Positions 1-12,958 are shown, counted from the first letter of the stretch. The stretch is 64,000 nucleotides of DNA from Margaritifera margaritifera (GCA_029931535.1 JAQPZY010001560.1:3720001-3784000), one strand, 5' to 3'. Notes: generated from the sequence alone by a model not told the origin. Program-made: numbers and translations.

Positions 1-756
1 TTAAAGACAACCCCTATATTAGTCTCTCAGTGATACTACAACTAAGAAATCGACATTCCACCTGTTTAAAGCCACATTAAAAAGACTCTATAAGACCTCA
101 ACTTGTTTCCAGTTCATCTGGGTGTGCTGTGCTGTGCTGTTTGTGCTGTGCTGTGCTGTTTGGGCCGTGCTGTGCTGTTTAGGCTGTTTGGGCTCTTTCT
201 CAACAGAAATAAGCTCGCTAGTATCCGTCATATATCGTGCCACCTCCAAAATATTCTTTTCAAATGGTATGAATCGGCTCCCGACTTGTCGTAATATATA
301 TTTTCAGGAATAGAAAATATGATGGATTGCTATTCAGTCCATTTTTAATTACAGTAACTGCCTCGTCAGTCATCAGTGATGACAAACAATCTTGGACATA
401 ATGTTAAAATGATGCTACACGACTGTAAGTCTATTAGCTTTCTGTCCTTTCTTTCTTTTTCTTTTTTTAGTAAGGTGTCATTGGACTTTATATTTCAAGC
501 TAGAATTCTTATAATTGCTGCTAGTAACCCGCTTTTCCATTTAATTTCTTGTATTATATTTAACTTTCACAAACAAAACTGGATGCAGGCCAATAATGCC
601 TAATACTGGCATATTGTCCATATAATAACCATAGAGGCACAAGGTTGAGAAGTCTACTTCCAGATGGTTCATTATGTATACGTATTTGTGTGCAATTTAT
701 TACATTCGATGGCGATACAAAATGTAGTAAAGCTCATTGTATATGCCTTAGTTTGA
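1..756. other. Intergenic, no gene seen
   Basis: AT-rich non-coding sequence. The only structure is a cluster of TGCTG/TGTGCTGTGC repeats at about 121-185, which keeps several frames open by chance. Short reading frames here have no recognisable protein features. Confidence 0.6.
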
Positions 757-948
757 GATTGCCATTTTCTCACTCCATCGTGTACCAAGATTGCCATTTT
801 CTCACTCCATCGTGTACCAAGATTGCCATTTTCTCACTCCATCGTGTACCAAGATTGCCATTTTCTCACTCCATCGTGTACCAAGATTGCCATTTTCTCA
901 CTCCATCGTGTACCAAGATTGCCATTTTCTCACTCCATCGTGTACCAG
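757..948. repeat. 32-bp minisatellite, 6 copies
   Basis: Six nearly identical head-to-tail copies of a 32-bp unit beginning 'gattgccattttctcactcc'. Copies start at 757, 789, 821, 853, 885 and 917. A 103-codon open frame across it is an artefact of the repeat, translating as a repeated FSHSIVYQDCH-type peptide. The near identity suggests recent expansion or homogenisation. Confidence 0.95.
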
Positions 949-1605
949 TGATGTAATATAAATATTTCCCCCGTTACTACATGATGACCAGTTAATATGA
1001 TACAGGTTTGACGTGACAGTGAAAAAGACTCACATGTGTCTGTCAGTACTTTCTTTTGGGATCATAATCTAGACTCAAACTTGACACCAATAGCTTCAGG
1101 ATTGCTTTATACATAGCCTTTAGTACCTTTCAAATACTCATATATTTGCTAATGATGAACCGTACCACAATTTATTCACTAAAATTTTATGTACCACAGT
1201 AATATATGTACTTTATACTTCTTGTTGTTTCACTGGAAAAGCAGCCATTAAAGCTCGCAAAATCAGCAAATATGGCGCATTTATATTTGCTAAATCAAAT
1301 TAAAAGAGTTTTATTGCAATATTACAAGCCAGAAAAATATTAGAAATACAGATCAACAGAAGTCATAATTTTACACAATTCTCAGGTAAATAAATGCCTT
1401 AGATGTTGAGAAATAGCCACCGCAATTATTAATTGATGATGAAAACATATTTTAATTACCCTCTTGAGGTGAGTTGACTCACTTTCTGGCATTTTGATTC
1501 TTGTCAGGTTATGACTTATTTAAACTATAAACATAGCATAGTTAAATAGTGGGATTTGCACTCATTTTTTTTTTAACCTTTCACCTTCATTATTGCCCTT
1601 AAAGC
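949..1605. other. Intergenic, no gene seen
   Basis: AT-rich, with no convincing reading frame, RNA gene or transposon end. It separates two minisatellites. Confidence 0.5.
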
Positions 1606-2425
1606 GCTCGATCAAGAGTAACATCCACTCCAGTTCTTCATGTGGCCAATTTAGAATCTGATCAGGAGTACATTCACTCGAGTTCTTCATGTGGCCCATT
1701 TAGAATTTGATCAAGGGTACCATTCACTCCAGTATTTCATGTGGCCCATTTAGAATCTGATCAGGAGTACATTCACTCGAGTTCTTCATGTGTCCCATTA
1801 GAATCTGATCAAGGGTACCATTCACTCGAGGTCTTCATGTGGCCCATTTAGAATTTGATCAAGGGCACCATTCATTCCAGTTCTTCATGTGACCCATTTA
1901 GAATCTGATCAGGAGTACATTCACTCGAGTTCTTCATGTGGCCCATTAGAATCTGATCAAAGGTGCCATTCACTCGAGTTCTTCGTGTGGCCCATTTAGA
2001 ATTTGATCAAGGGTACCATTCACTCCAGTTCTTCATGTGGCCCATTTAGAATCTGATCAAGGGTACCATTCACTCCAGTTCTTCGTGTGGCCCATTTAGA
2101 CTCTGATCAGGAGTAACATTCACTCCAGTTCTTCATGTGGTCCATTTAGAATCTGATCAGGAGTAACATTCACTCCAGTTCTTCATGTGACCCATTTAGA
2201 ATTTGATAAAGGGTAACATTCGCTCCAGTTCTTTATGTGGCCCATTTAGAACCTGATCAAGAGTAACATTCATTCCAGTTTTTCATGGATGGTGCCCATT
2301 TAGAATTTGATGAAGGGTAACATTCACTGCAGTTCTTCATGTGGCCCATTTAGAATCTGATCAAGGGTAACATTCACTTCAGTTTTTAATTTGGCCCATT
2401 TAGAATCTGATCAAGCATTGATTCC
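1606..2425. repeat. ~50-bp minisatellite, about 16 copies
   Basis: Tandem array of a roughly 50-bp unit containing 'gtggcccatttagaatctga' followed by a TGATCA-centred segment and 'cattcactccagttcttcat'. Copies diverge by point changes and 1-3 nt indels, for example 'tcaagggtacc' versus 'tcaggagtac'. The array is therefore older than the 32-bp one. Nothing coding. Confidence 0.93.
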
Positions 2426-2811
2426 AGCTTGTGCTAAAAATGCCACCAAGAATTATTTTTAGATTCATTGTTGGCTGATTATACAGTTACACTGTGCGCC
2501 GAATGATATTAAATAGAATATGAATTCAACTCGACGTACGGATATAACAGCAATTCTGGCTTTCAGTAACCTATGATTCATAGAAAAATAAAAGAAGCAA
2601 AAAACACAAATAGTTCTTGTCGAAATCGGGTAAGTTATTCGCTGTAAGAGTTTAGTGTTGCTTAAATTTTTAAGTTTAGAGTGTTCACTCATTAGACCTG
2701 TGAGCTATTTATGACTCTTTAGAGACCAGATCCGCAGTGACATCCAACAGTCCAATATTTGGGCCACTGTAAGCAACAAGATGAGAGTATACTTGTGCTT
2801 TTACTAAAATG

Positions 2812-3458
2812 CCATTAATATTACAAATTGTAGGTTTATGAGCCATAGGCAGGCTTACTAAAAATAGCATTAATATTACAAATTGGAGGTTTATGAGCCA
2901 TAGGTAGGCTTACTAAAATAGCATTACTGTTACAAATTGGAGGTTTATGAGCCATAGGCAGGCTTACTAAAAATAGCATTAATATTACAAATTGGAGGTT
3001 TATGAGCCATAGGTAGGCTTACTAAAATAGCATTACTGTTACAAATTGGAGGTTTATGAGCCATAGGCAGGCTTACTAAATATAATATTACTATTACAAA
3101 TTGGAGGTTTATGAGCCATAGGTAGGCTTACTAAAAATAGCATTACTGTTACAAATTGGAGTTTTATGAGGCATAGGTAGGCTTACTAAAAATAGCATAC
3201 AAATTGGAGGTTTATGAGCCATTGGCAGGCTTACTAAAAATAGCATTACTATTACAAATTGGAGGTTTATGAGCCATAGACAGGCTTACTAAAATATCAT
3301 TAATATTACAAATTTGAGGTTTATAAGCCATTGACAGGATTACTAAAAATATCGTTAATATTACAAATTGGAGGTTTATAAGCCATGGACAGGCTTACTA
3401 AAAATATCGTTAATATTACAAATTGGAGGTTTATAAGCCATTGGTAGGCTTACTATCT
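2812..3458. repeat. 55-bp minisatellite, about 11-12 copies
   Basis: Tandem array of a 55-bp unit carrying 'aaattggaggtttatgagcc' and 'aggcaggcttactaaaaata'. Two sub-variants (GGCAGGC versus GGTAGGC, and ATTAATATT versus ATTACTGTT) alternate over 2,870-3,060. This suggests an earlier expansion of a two-unit block. The 3' copies are more diverged. Confidence 0.93.
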
Positions 3459-3689
3459 AGTATTACTGCTGTTAGAAAAAGAAAACAAAAACCCATTCAC
3501 TCCACAAACTTTAAAAACCCACTGGAGTTTATCAGATCTCGGCAAAACTGTTGAGGCATGGAGGCGATGCTATGATAACCTACATTCATTTCCGTTACTT
3601 TTCCTGATAGATTAAAAGACGCTCAGCTGCTATTTGGAAAAAAAAGTTTCATCCATTTCCGTGTGCCTTCAGATATAAGTTTGGATACC

Positions 3690-4455
3690 CTGAAACATAC
3701 TTTGGAATCAGACTGTGATACATTGATTCAGTGGTTATGTGACAATCTTATGAAAACAAACCCAGGCTAATTACAGAACCTAGAAATTTGTTGCTTTTTA
3801 AAAAAAAAAAGATAAATACAATAAAAGTCAGGATCAACTGGAGAGTCTATCAATTGATGGAAATAAAACTAAATGTAAGGAAACTGTTAAACTAATGACT
3901 ACTGGGGGGTGGGGTGGGGGGTGGGGTGGGGTGGATGGGTGGGCTTCATGTTTTTAGAGCGAATTTTGATACACATATCTCCAACATCTATTTTTTTTTT
4001 AAAAAAGAATAAAAAGGGTTCTCTACAGATCAAGGGACTTGGTAATTTCTTGACTCTTCACTTAAATGTCTATCATGCTTTAATTATGTTTAACTTCATC
4101 TATTGCCTCGTGACTTGACATTTTAGTAGCAAGACCAATATTCGCAACTTAGAAAATCTCCATGAACGAGCACAACGCTTCCATAACTTTTCTGTTAGTT
4201 GTGAACAAGAACTAAATTTAGTCCAAGTTCTTACCTTACATCTTGGAAGTCTCAGAGCAATTGTTTTTGGAACCTTCAATATTTATATCGGCATTAGTAC
4301 TTCCAACTTACAGCATTATTTCATACTCCTTTGGATATAGTATTCACGTTGAAGTCCCCAGAGTCCGCACTAGTAAATATGGTAAGTCCTATTTGATGTA
4401 CAATGGTGCATGACTTTGGAATGATTGTCTGGAAACCTATTTAGTTCTGTTTAGT
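3690..4455 (+). pseudogene. Non-LTR retrotransposon (CR1/L2-like) reverse transcriptase C-terminal fragment
   Basis: The + strand near 3,715-3,775 reads as a peptide like TLIQWLCDNLMKTNPG, matching the region after the catalytic YADD box where LINE reverse transcriptases have W-x-x-x-N-x-x-x-N-x-x-K. After a G-rich interruption, 4,125-4,450 reads as the C-terminal tail: NLENLHERAQRF, then LGSLRAIVFGTFNIY, then VPRVRTSKYGKSYLMYNGA and LWND. The order and spacing of these motifs fit the C-terminus of CR1/L2-type LINEs. Stops, frameshifts and the absence of endonuclease and catalytic RT domains make it a dead 5'-truncated copy. The clade is uncertain. The protein matches are from recognition, not a search. 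Confidence 0.6.
3904..3947 (+). other. G-rich tract, potential G-quadruplex
   Basis: Runs of GGGG/GGGGGG separated by single T or TGGATG on the + strand. There are more than four G-runs of at least three within about 45 bp, so a G-quadruplex could form. It sits inside the decayed LINE fragment and may be a simple-repeat expansion. Confidence 0.6.
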
Positions 4456-5110
4456 TCTGTTTTTGGAAACTGATAACAATACAGTTGCTACCTATCCTCC
4501 AATTATTCTGTATATGTCTGTCAATATATCTGCATGCCTTGTATATTATGGTTGCTGTATAACGGATATACTCTGTAGGTATTTGTAGTTAACCCTGGTT
4601 GTTTTATGTTGCTGTTTAGTTTCTTAAGTTATATCCCTGTCTGATTTATCCATTTGAAGTTTATTTACCGGCATGCCTTTTACCTGCATTAAATTACTTG
4701 TTCGATGGCATGTTAATTTTCATTGTAGTGTCTATTAGAGTTATTAGTATATTTATGTTTAATTTTAGTGTCTATAGAAATTTAAAGTGTTGAATGTCTT
4801 GGTTTTTGGTGTGGGTTTATCTTAGCTTTGAAGGTGGTTTAAATTTATAGTTTTATTTGTCTAAAACATCTTTGATGTTTCAAGTAGTTTTGTTAATGCA
4901 CACTTTTCATATTTTAGCATCTGTATGTATTGTACAAATGTAGTTACTTTATTAGCTCATCGATGGGATGTACGTAATAACTTGTTAAGATTTTTTTTCT
5001 TTTTCTTGTTTAAATCATTGTGTTGCTTAACTCTGTTTAATAACCCATTAGTGTTCGTGTTATCAAGCCCATTAGTGTGCATGTTATCAGACCCATTAAT
5101 GTTAATGTTA
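4456..5110. other. Intergenic, no gene seen
   Basis: AT-rich sequence, probably including 3' untranslated LINE sequence in its first part. A short imperfect triplication of 'cccattagtgt...ttatca' lies at about 5,043-5,115. No gene. Confidence 0.45.
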
Positions 5111-6010
5111 TCAAGTCTTTTCCGTCGCACGCTAGAAATATACCTGGTATGTAAACAGTGGACATTTTAAACCGTCCTCGTGCCCGTTGTTGTTATTACG
5201 TTATAATAACTGTACGACGTCACAACGACTCAAGGATGCGTCATCACTAAAGTAACGTAAGGAATAGTTTGAGGCTATTGAAACTGAGTGATTTTTTAAA
5301 ATTCTTTTATTGAAAAGTTGCAGGCGATTTTCATTGATGGTTAAAACGTCGTAAAATGTTATTTTCAACACTTAGCTGTTTGTGAGAGTCTATTCTTCGT
5401 ACATCTAGCCGCGGATATTTGTCCACCCCAAACTTACAAATTTGGAAAATATCACTACGGTTACATTCGAGTCTTTATGGGAGAGTTGACGTTATTCGAC
5501 TCACATTGGAAAGATACTAAGATATTCAAAATGAAGCCTACTTCAATCGGAACGTCCTCTGCCTTTTCCATTGCATGCTAGAAAAAACCTCGGATGTAAA
5601 TAATGGCCATTTTGAACTGCCCTCAAGTCAGTGGTTGCTATTATGTCGTAATAACTTCATAACGTCACAATGACAAGCTGACGTGTCATCACTAACGGCA
5701 ACGCAAGTAATAGTTGCAGACAATTGAAACCGAATGATTTCTTCAATTCTTTTCATTACAAAAGTTGAAGGAATAACATTAAAATTTAAAAATGCAGGTA
5801 TTTCATTGATTGTTGAAACGTCGTCTGGAGATATTTTCAACACATATAATTTTATAAGAATATGCTCTTCGCACATCAAGCAGAATGTTCGTCCGCCTAA
5901 AACTTACCAATTTGGGAAGTATCACTGCGATTACCTTCGAGTCTCTATCAGAGAATCAAAGTTATTCGACTCGCATTGGAAAGAAACGAGGATATACCGA
6001 ACGCTTACGT
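5111..6010 (+). repeat. Diverged tandem duplication of a ~450-bp segment
   Basis: 5,111-5,560 and 5,565-6,010 align end to end as two diverged direct copies. Matching landmarks are 'tgtaaacagtggacattttaaaccg' (5,150 region) with 'tgtaaataatggccattttgaactg' (5,595 region); 'aacgtcacaatgac' with 'gacgtcacaacgac'; 'gcgtcatcacta' with 'tgtcatcacta'; and 'tatcactacggttacattcgagtc' (5,449) with 'tatcactgcgattaccttcgagtc' (5,920). A 98-codon frame in the second copy is not preserved in the first, so I do not call a gene. The unit could be an unrecognised transposon or a local duplication. Confidence 0.8.
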
Positions 6011-8636
6011 CCAACACAGCCATTGATTAAACCCCTTTTTGATCCGTGATCTTCAGGAGAAAAGAACACCATTTAATGACACTGGGAGGCTTTTCTGTCG
6101 AAACTCTTTTGGTGGAAAGACTCGAGCATTCTCCGACTGAGATATAACAAGATCCGTTTCCAGACTGCTCCGCGGAGGAAGTCATAATGGGGGCGCTCTA
6201 CAGATAATACGTGCTTCTGAGAGAGTGACAGGTGTAAGATAAAGTTGTTTGCATGTGCAACATGCACAATAGAGAGAATGTTGGCATACCTCTATGTTAC
6301 TTTCATGTACTGTGGCTGAAATTTCTTTACATATTGTACTTGTGGAAATTGGACATGATCTAATCACACAGCAGACAGATATGGCCGCTCCAAAGTACTC
6401 GAAAAATCAGCCTGAATTAGTCAAAAGTACACTATTTTCAGCAGTTATTAAAACAGAGAAACGAATTTTGCCAGAGTAGGCAATACCAGCCTCTGAAAGT
6501 ACAATGAATGAATTACAAAATATATAAAAAGTAAATAAGTTATTGGCTCTTTTTTTAAAAATGTACCTTTGAAGTCCAGGAAGTGAAAATGACCAAGCGG
6601 AGCTAGCAGTAAGATCAAGCTGTATACTCTATAACCCAAATTGCACCCATCAATCATACACCAAAATAAAGGGAATTCAAAGTTCTTTTAACAATACCTA
6701 AGATATACAAGGTCTTTTTTTAAATAGCCAGGACAGCCAGTGAGGAAAACCTGGGTAATTCTTTTTCTTTAAAACTCTAAACCGATGCAAAGAACGAAAC
6801 TGGAGAGTGCCACCCAATATTATAAAATCAGAGCACCATCTGACTTTTCCGTTAAGCCAGAAAATAACAACGGATGTATAGGACGGATTGATTTCCTCAT
6901 TTTTGGGGAAAACAAAGCAAAACAAAGTAAAATAATATATATATACATAGTCTACGATCTGTTTCCTGCATGTATGGGGACTAAATAACACGTCAGTTAA
7001 GCATGTTCAACCAAAGAAATATGTAGTCAACTGAAAATAGCTTTTGAATGTTGTTTTGAAATAAATCAATACTTTAGTTTTATACACAGTAACGTAGTAT
7101 TTATCACCTGATCCCGTCACGTGATAGGTCCGTTTCATGACTGTAATTCAAAATGACTGCCACTGTGACACATCTGAGGTTTTATTTCATGGTAAAGACC
7201 GAAAATTTTACCCTAGGGTCAGCCTAGTTTTGAAACGTAATTTCTGCTATTTTAGCACTGAATATTTGAAGAAAAGACTTTAAAATTTAATATGACAGCG
7301 CTAGATCTGCTATCTTAAGCGTGTTATCCGTTACTTTTGGCGAATTCTTTCAAAAGCACAGTTAAATCGAGAAAAAGCTTTTCTGCAAGTTTCTAGCAGA
7401 TTTCAGCTTGTAGTGGCAGTGGTGTTATACGAGCTGTAAGGTGAGGTAAACCACTGCTCCTCATGAGTATGAATCCATTTGTAAATTTGCATGTGCGCTA
7501 TTGCACTGTTCTGTTCTCTAATACTGCATATTATACGATGAATCAAAACACAATTGGTTCAGGTGTAAAAGAAAGAGTTCGATAAAGAAAGGTCTATAAA
7601 TGGTTTATCATAGTTTGATAAATCAGCCCCCAAATATTTGCTGGTTTGGGATCTGTTCCAACCTATTCACAAAACTCTGAAATTATTGCAGACAGATTTG
7701 TCCGCAACACGAGACACTTACAGATATTTATCGTGGTTCTTGAGTTACGATCGGTTGAAGAAGGATTAATTTGACATTGTAACCCATATTGCTCAGAAAA
7801 TTGTAAATTAATTCCGCCGTTTGTATTCTGAAGCGTTGATGAAGCATGATAATAGACACATGATGAGATATTCATCACGTGACAGACACATGACAGATAC
7901 ACAGACGTTCGAGTCACATGACCAGAACAACCGTTTCGAATGAGTGAAGTCGCATGTGATTGATTTATCGTTATTGATGGAACTGCCAATTATCCACAGA
8001 TGTAGCCAGGTAATTCGAAATGGCGACAGGAGGTAGAGTCGTATTATTGTTCCATGTGGAAATACAAGTTTCCAAACACCGGATTTGTAGGGCCACTTTA
8101 ACCGACCGCAACACAAGAGCCACGAGAAATACATGTAAGTGTCTAAAAATGACCCAGACAAATATGTCTGCAATAATTTAAGACTTTCATGGATAGGTGA
8201 GATCAGATCCTAAATCACCTAATATACAATTACAGGTCTGACGACTGATTTATCGGATTAGGATCTTATCAAGAACGAAATACGATTTATATAATCATAT
8301 CCATCATAAAATTGGTTAAAAGCACATATATGGTGTATCATGTTATCTTATTAGACACTCCGCTAATGTTTTTGTGATTAAATTACATGCCATGATTAAG
8401 AGAGATTTTCGGTTAGTGATCAGTATACAGACATGCTAGAGTGGATTTAAAAATGCTATAGCCATGGTATGTGTTAGAAGAAGACGAAGAAGAAGATGAT
8501 GATGGCATCTGAACCAATCAGAACGTCGTCGTCTTTTGTAGATGCGAGTCGAATAATTTCTACTTTCTGAAAGAGACTCGAGGTCTTTATCTTGTATACG
8601 ACGGAAAAGGCGAGAACGTTTTGACTGCAGCTTCAG
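6011..8636. other. Intergenic, no gene seen
   Basis: Read on both strands. There are many short frames, some around 100 codons on the - strand at 7.7-8.2 kb, but none shows a recognisable domain, plausible splice context or repeated structure. Confidence 0.45.
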
Positions 8637-9040
8637 TGTTAAGTAGCGAGAACATATCCTGAATGTAATCTTGCATATCAAAAGAACAGTAGTGTAAAGT
8701 AGCGAGAACCCATATCCTGTATGTAATCTTGCATAGCAGAAGAACAGCAATGTAAAATAGCGAGAACCATATCCTGTATGTAATATTGCATAGCAAACGA
8801 ACAGCAGTGTTAAGTAGCGACAACCATGTCGTCTATGTAATCTTGCATATGAAAAGAACAGTAGTGTAAAGTAGCGAGAACCCATATCCTGTATGTAATC
8901 TTGCATAGCAGAAGAATAGCAATGCAAAATAGCGAGAACCATATCATGTATGTAATCTTGCATAGCAAAAGAACAGCAGTGTTAAGTAGCGAGAACCGCA
9001 TCCTGTATGTAATCTTGCATAGCAAAAGAACAGCAGTTTA
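8637..9040. repeat. ~57-bp minisatellite, 7 copies
   Basis: Tandem array of a roughly 57-bp unit with 'gcgagaaccatatcctgtat', 'gtaatcttgcatagcaaaag' and 'aacagcagtgttaagta'. The 'gcga(g/c)aac' landmark recurs at about 8,647, 8,703, 8,760, 8,817, 8,873, 8,932 and 8,988. It produces overlapping - strand open frames of repeated MQDYIQDM or LLCKITYRIW type, which I treat as artefacts because a 57-bp unit (19 codons) leaves all frames open. Confidence 0.92.
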
Positions 9041-10305
9041 AAGATTTTGGAGCAGTTTTAACTGTTCACTGGTGTTACTTGCAGCAACAAGGAACAACTG
9101 CACTAGTATATTTCCACCATACGATCATCTATCTATGCGCAGAAACATTTTTCTTGGGAAAGGTGGATGGATCGGAGTAACATCCACTTTATCGTGCTGT
9201 TTATGTCATTTTATACTAGTGAAAAACTGACATTGAAATCACCGCAAAATCCGCACATTTTATTATCCATGGAAATGTTCGTGCGCGCTCCTGCATCCAG
9301 GATCTGAAATATTCATTATTATGTACTCATCCTCATAAAACATCCTACTAATGTAAATAACCTTACTGGGGTGGCGTTCTGGACGAACAGAGGGGCGTAC
9401 AGATACAAGGAAGGACGGACTTGACTGACAGTACATCCGCCAAATTGCGGATATAAAAATTACGCAAAGTGCAAGATTAATATAAACAGGTTGGAAACCC
9501 CAAAATACTCATTTGATCAGAAAGTCTATATATTTGCTCATTCCTTCATATCTGCTTTGTATGGATGGAGTTATGGAGGGAGGAATATTTCAACACAACA
9601 CACACCTGCCTATGCAAAGAAAGGGAGCGAGTGAGAATAATTCAAACGCAAATTCAAGATATACATTATGGCTTATGGTACTCAGCGGTCAAAGATACAT
9701 CAGCTGTCGGCTTATAAACTATTTGGCAGGTGGTTAGCAATACCGTACGCCGATCTAGCCAGTTGACCCCACATCACATGTGTTCAAATAGAAATGATAT
9801 CCATAATGCCATTTTGCGACATATCTCTTCGATTCGTTGGGCTAAAAGAAAACCAAAACAAGCTGAGAAAAGCGCTTGGTCTAGCGGAAACACAATACTA
9901 GACTTGTACAAGTGACAATCCTATGAAATCGACTGAACGACTGAAGGTGTTTGTTTCGTTTATTTTCATTTCCCTCGTGATCTGTCAATCTAATGTCATC
10001 CCACCCTCTTTTTGAAATGTAGTATCCCTGCGGCCATATAAACTGGTGTCAGGATTAAAAAAAAAAAAAAAGAAATGTGTTCCTTGATCCCAGCACCTGA
10101 AACTGACTTAAACGGAAGCTTAACCAAGGTGTGACGGACGGATGGGGAAGGGTAACACTATATACCCACACTGTAGAGGTGGAACCCAAGTTTGCTAGAA
10201 GTGTCGAGCTATATTACAAGTCCTAAAATACTTTAAAGCGTAGGACAAGAGGCGGAATCATATATTGACGCTCATAGACTTTGGATTTGATATTTTATCT
10301 CATGT
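9041..10305. other. Intergenic, no gene seen
   Basis: No recognisable coding sequence or mobile element. A poly-A run lies at about 10,057-10,071. Confidence 0.45.
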
Positions 10306-10313
10306 CATCATAG

Positions 10314-10745
10314 CAATGGCGTTACTACTGCCCCCGCAGCCCCCGCAATGCGGAGGGGGGGGGGGGGCGTGCAAGGAGGGGGCCCAAAATTCCGCTTTAC
10401 ATTAATTTGATGGGGGCCCACTCTAAATGTTTGCGGGGCAGCCAGTGGAGGCGCGACGGGGGGTGGGGGTGGGGCAATCGCCCTAGGGCACCAAAAAAGG
10501 GTGTGGGGCGCCGTCGGGAGCTTTTTTTATAGCTGTAACCGGGGCATGGATTGGGGGAGGTGAAGGGGCGGTAGGCAACTGAGATAAAAAAAAAATCTCT
10601 GTGGCAAAGTAGGGGCGCTACTAAAGACCATTGCCTCAGGGCGCCTCGGTAGGGGCGTCACTAAAAATCATTACCCCCGGGCGCTTCGAACCCTCGCGTT
10701 GCCATGGCGGGTGAGGGTGGGGCAAAATTTGAAGTTACGCCACTG
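10314..10745. mobile_element. hAT-type MITE, 432 bp, with perfect 8-bp target duplication
   Basis: A GC-rich island of repeated GGGGCG/GCGCC words in an AT-rich setting. The left end reads 'caatggcgttac'; the right end, on the opposite strand, reads 'cagtggcgtaac'. This forms a short terminal inverted repeat of the CAGNGGCGTA type used by hAT superfamily transposons. It is flanked by identical 8-bp copies of 'catcatag' at 10,306-10,313 and 10,746-10,753, the target length hAT transposases make. There is no transposase frame, so it was mobilised in trans. Confidence 0.85.
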
Positions 10746-10753
10746 CATCATAG

Positions 10754-12335
10754 TTAAAATATGGGACAGACTCATCGCGTCCATGTCGGATGATGTTTAT
10801 ATCTAGACAACAACAAAAAGCCGGATAGTGACCAAAAAGTTTCTTAACATTCATTATATTCTATACATTTTGTGAAGAAGCATTTCAATATGCTTGTGAA
10901 TGAATGTAAATTTGTTATTTTTAGTATTAAAAAAGTTTTTGTGACGTGGATAAAGTTTTATAAATTAGTTTTGTGAAACAAAACAAGTTTTGTTTTACCT
11001 GTTGTCTTAAAAGTCATAATCACATGAGAACTAGATGTCAGTAAATATGTGATATTTGCCTAAGGGGCGAGTGTGGGTCGGGTGGAGGAGTGGATGCTCT
11101 CTAAATTTAATTAAACAATATGTAAAATGATTAATCCTATCGAAGACCAAATATAAACCATGAAAAATTTCGATCTAAACATTTTACATTTTAAAATCGA
11201 AAAGTAGTTCCAGTTTTTCGCTTGGGTGTCCATTACTAGTGTGACTGATTTATGCTTCATACATCATATTTAAAACTGTTTTAAAGCAAAGATAACAGAG
11301 TATAATTGTGCCTGCAATGTTAAGTAGGTCTCAAGCTTGAAATAAAAGTTTTTTTTTTTTTTTAATTTCGTGTGGACTGCTTAATAGAATCTTGAACACA
11401 GCGCGGAAGTGGAAAAGATAAAAACTACTATCATATTACAACTTGCTATCGAGTATATTTATTTGTATTTAATATAGCTGAGAAGTTTCTGGCACAGGAT
11501 CATTCCAGACAATGTTACCCCCCCCCCCCCCTTTTGTCCAGATATCGAGATTAACTTTGCAAGATCAAAATAAAATTTGAACATTGAGTTTCCTTATTCG
11601 ACAAAGAATGTATTGAAGTATCAAAGTAAGACTTTTGAATTTGAAAACAAAGCATTTTGTCTGAATATTTCTTCATGAGTCATGTTTTAACAATTTTAAA
11701 GTCATTATTCTTGGATCAGCATCACCTGCCGCTCCAAGTTTCCAAATGCCGATACCACATGTGTTCCGGTTGCATGCAGTTTACAAGAAACTTCCTGGTT
11801 TTAATAGGAACTCCTACACTTGAAATCACCGACACCAAGAATCTAATTACTTACCTTCCAAATCCAGTAAACCACCGACTTTCTGTACTGAAGTCATGAT
11901 TTCGTCTCGAAAAGCTCAACCTAGTTGAATTTCTTTGACTGCAAAGTGAATTCCTCCGGCTTCCAAAGTCAAATATTCAACTGCAGTTTAAAATAACAGC
12001 ACATAAACCAAGGCCTAATTGAGGAAAGTTCCAGTTGTAGCCGGGTTTGTATATATAGTTCCTGCACCAGCCCCTATCAAATCGAAATAGGCTATTAGTA
12101 AAGAGGGGAGGGACGTATATAGTCCGCTAAATCTGGGAATTAAGAATTTTGGTAGATTCCATAAAATTCAAAGGGGTGTTAGTAATTTCTGGACTCTGGC
12201 AGGAGTGTAGGAATCTATTATAATATCAAGTTACCATACTGTCGGAATTTTATCTACTTTGTTCTTGGGCAGAATCCTAAGAGGGGTTTGCTCTATTGAT
12301 AAACTAGGAGAAATACTGAAAGATTTTATTCGCCA

Positions 12336-12374
<39 letters not shown>

Positions 12375-12911
12375 ATGGATTCTCCTCGCTCAAAATAAGC
12401 CGGGCGGTTATTATTAGAGGGAATATTGGAGGATTATGTTAGTAATGTGTAATACCCTATGAAATACGATAATTCTAAAGCGGGTGCACTGTTATTGCTC
12501 GACTATAAGTGACATACTTATTAAAACAATCAGACATGTTTGGACAAGGCAGATTTGTGACAGTTACATGGATATAGAAAAAAACAAAAAATGGTAGTTT
12601 TACATTTCTGCTAATACTTGTGTAGCGTAATGCAAGACATAGATATGCAATCGACTCAAAATATTCACGTTTAATTGTACAAAATCTTTCCATTGCCCAT
12701 AATTTATACTATTTGTACAAGGAATTTTCGGGAGGGAAAGGGCCGAAATTGTATCACATTTAAATTTCGCTCTGATCACATTTTTGTTTAAAAATGCGAA
12801 ATTCCCAATTTCAATTATACTTCTGACACGAAAATGTTTTACAATTTGATTAACTTTTTCCCCATTTGATAGGCAGGCGTGAGCTTTATTCAAATTCACT
12901 TTGGAATCCTG

Positions 12912-12958
<47 letters not shown>

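Noticed and set aside
645..956. 103-codon open frame
   Set aside because: Encoded almost entirely by the 32-bp minisatellite; the repetitive peptide is a by-product of the repeat.
757..3458. CRISPR-like regularly spaced repeats
   Set aside because: Units are contiguous tandem repeats without unique spacers, in a eukaryotic genome; no cas genes.
5734..6030. 98-codon + strand frame
   Set aside because: Not preserved in the tandem copy at 5.1-5.56 kb and no domain; probably chance.
8436..9025. Overlapping - strand frames of 71-175 codons
   Set aside because: A 57-bp (19-codon) minisatellite keeps several frames open at once; no non-repeat domain.
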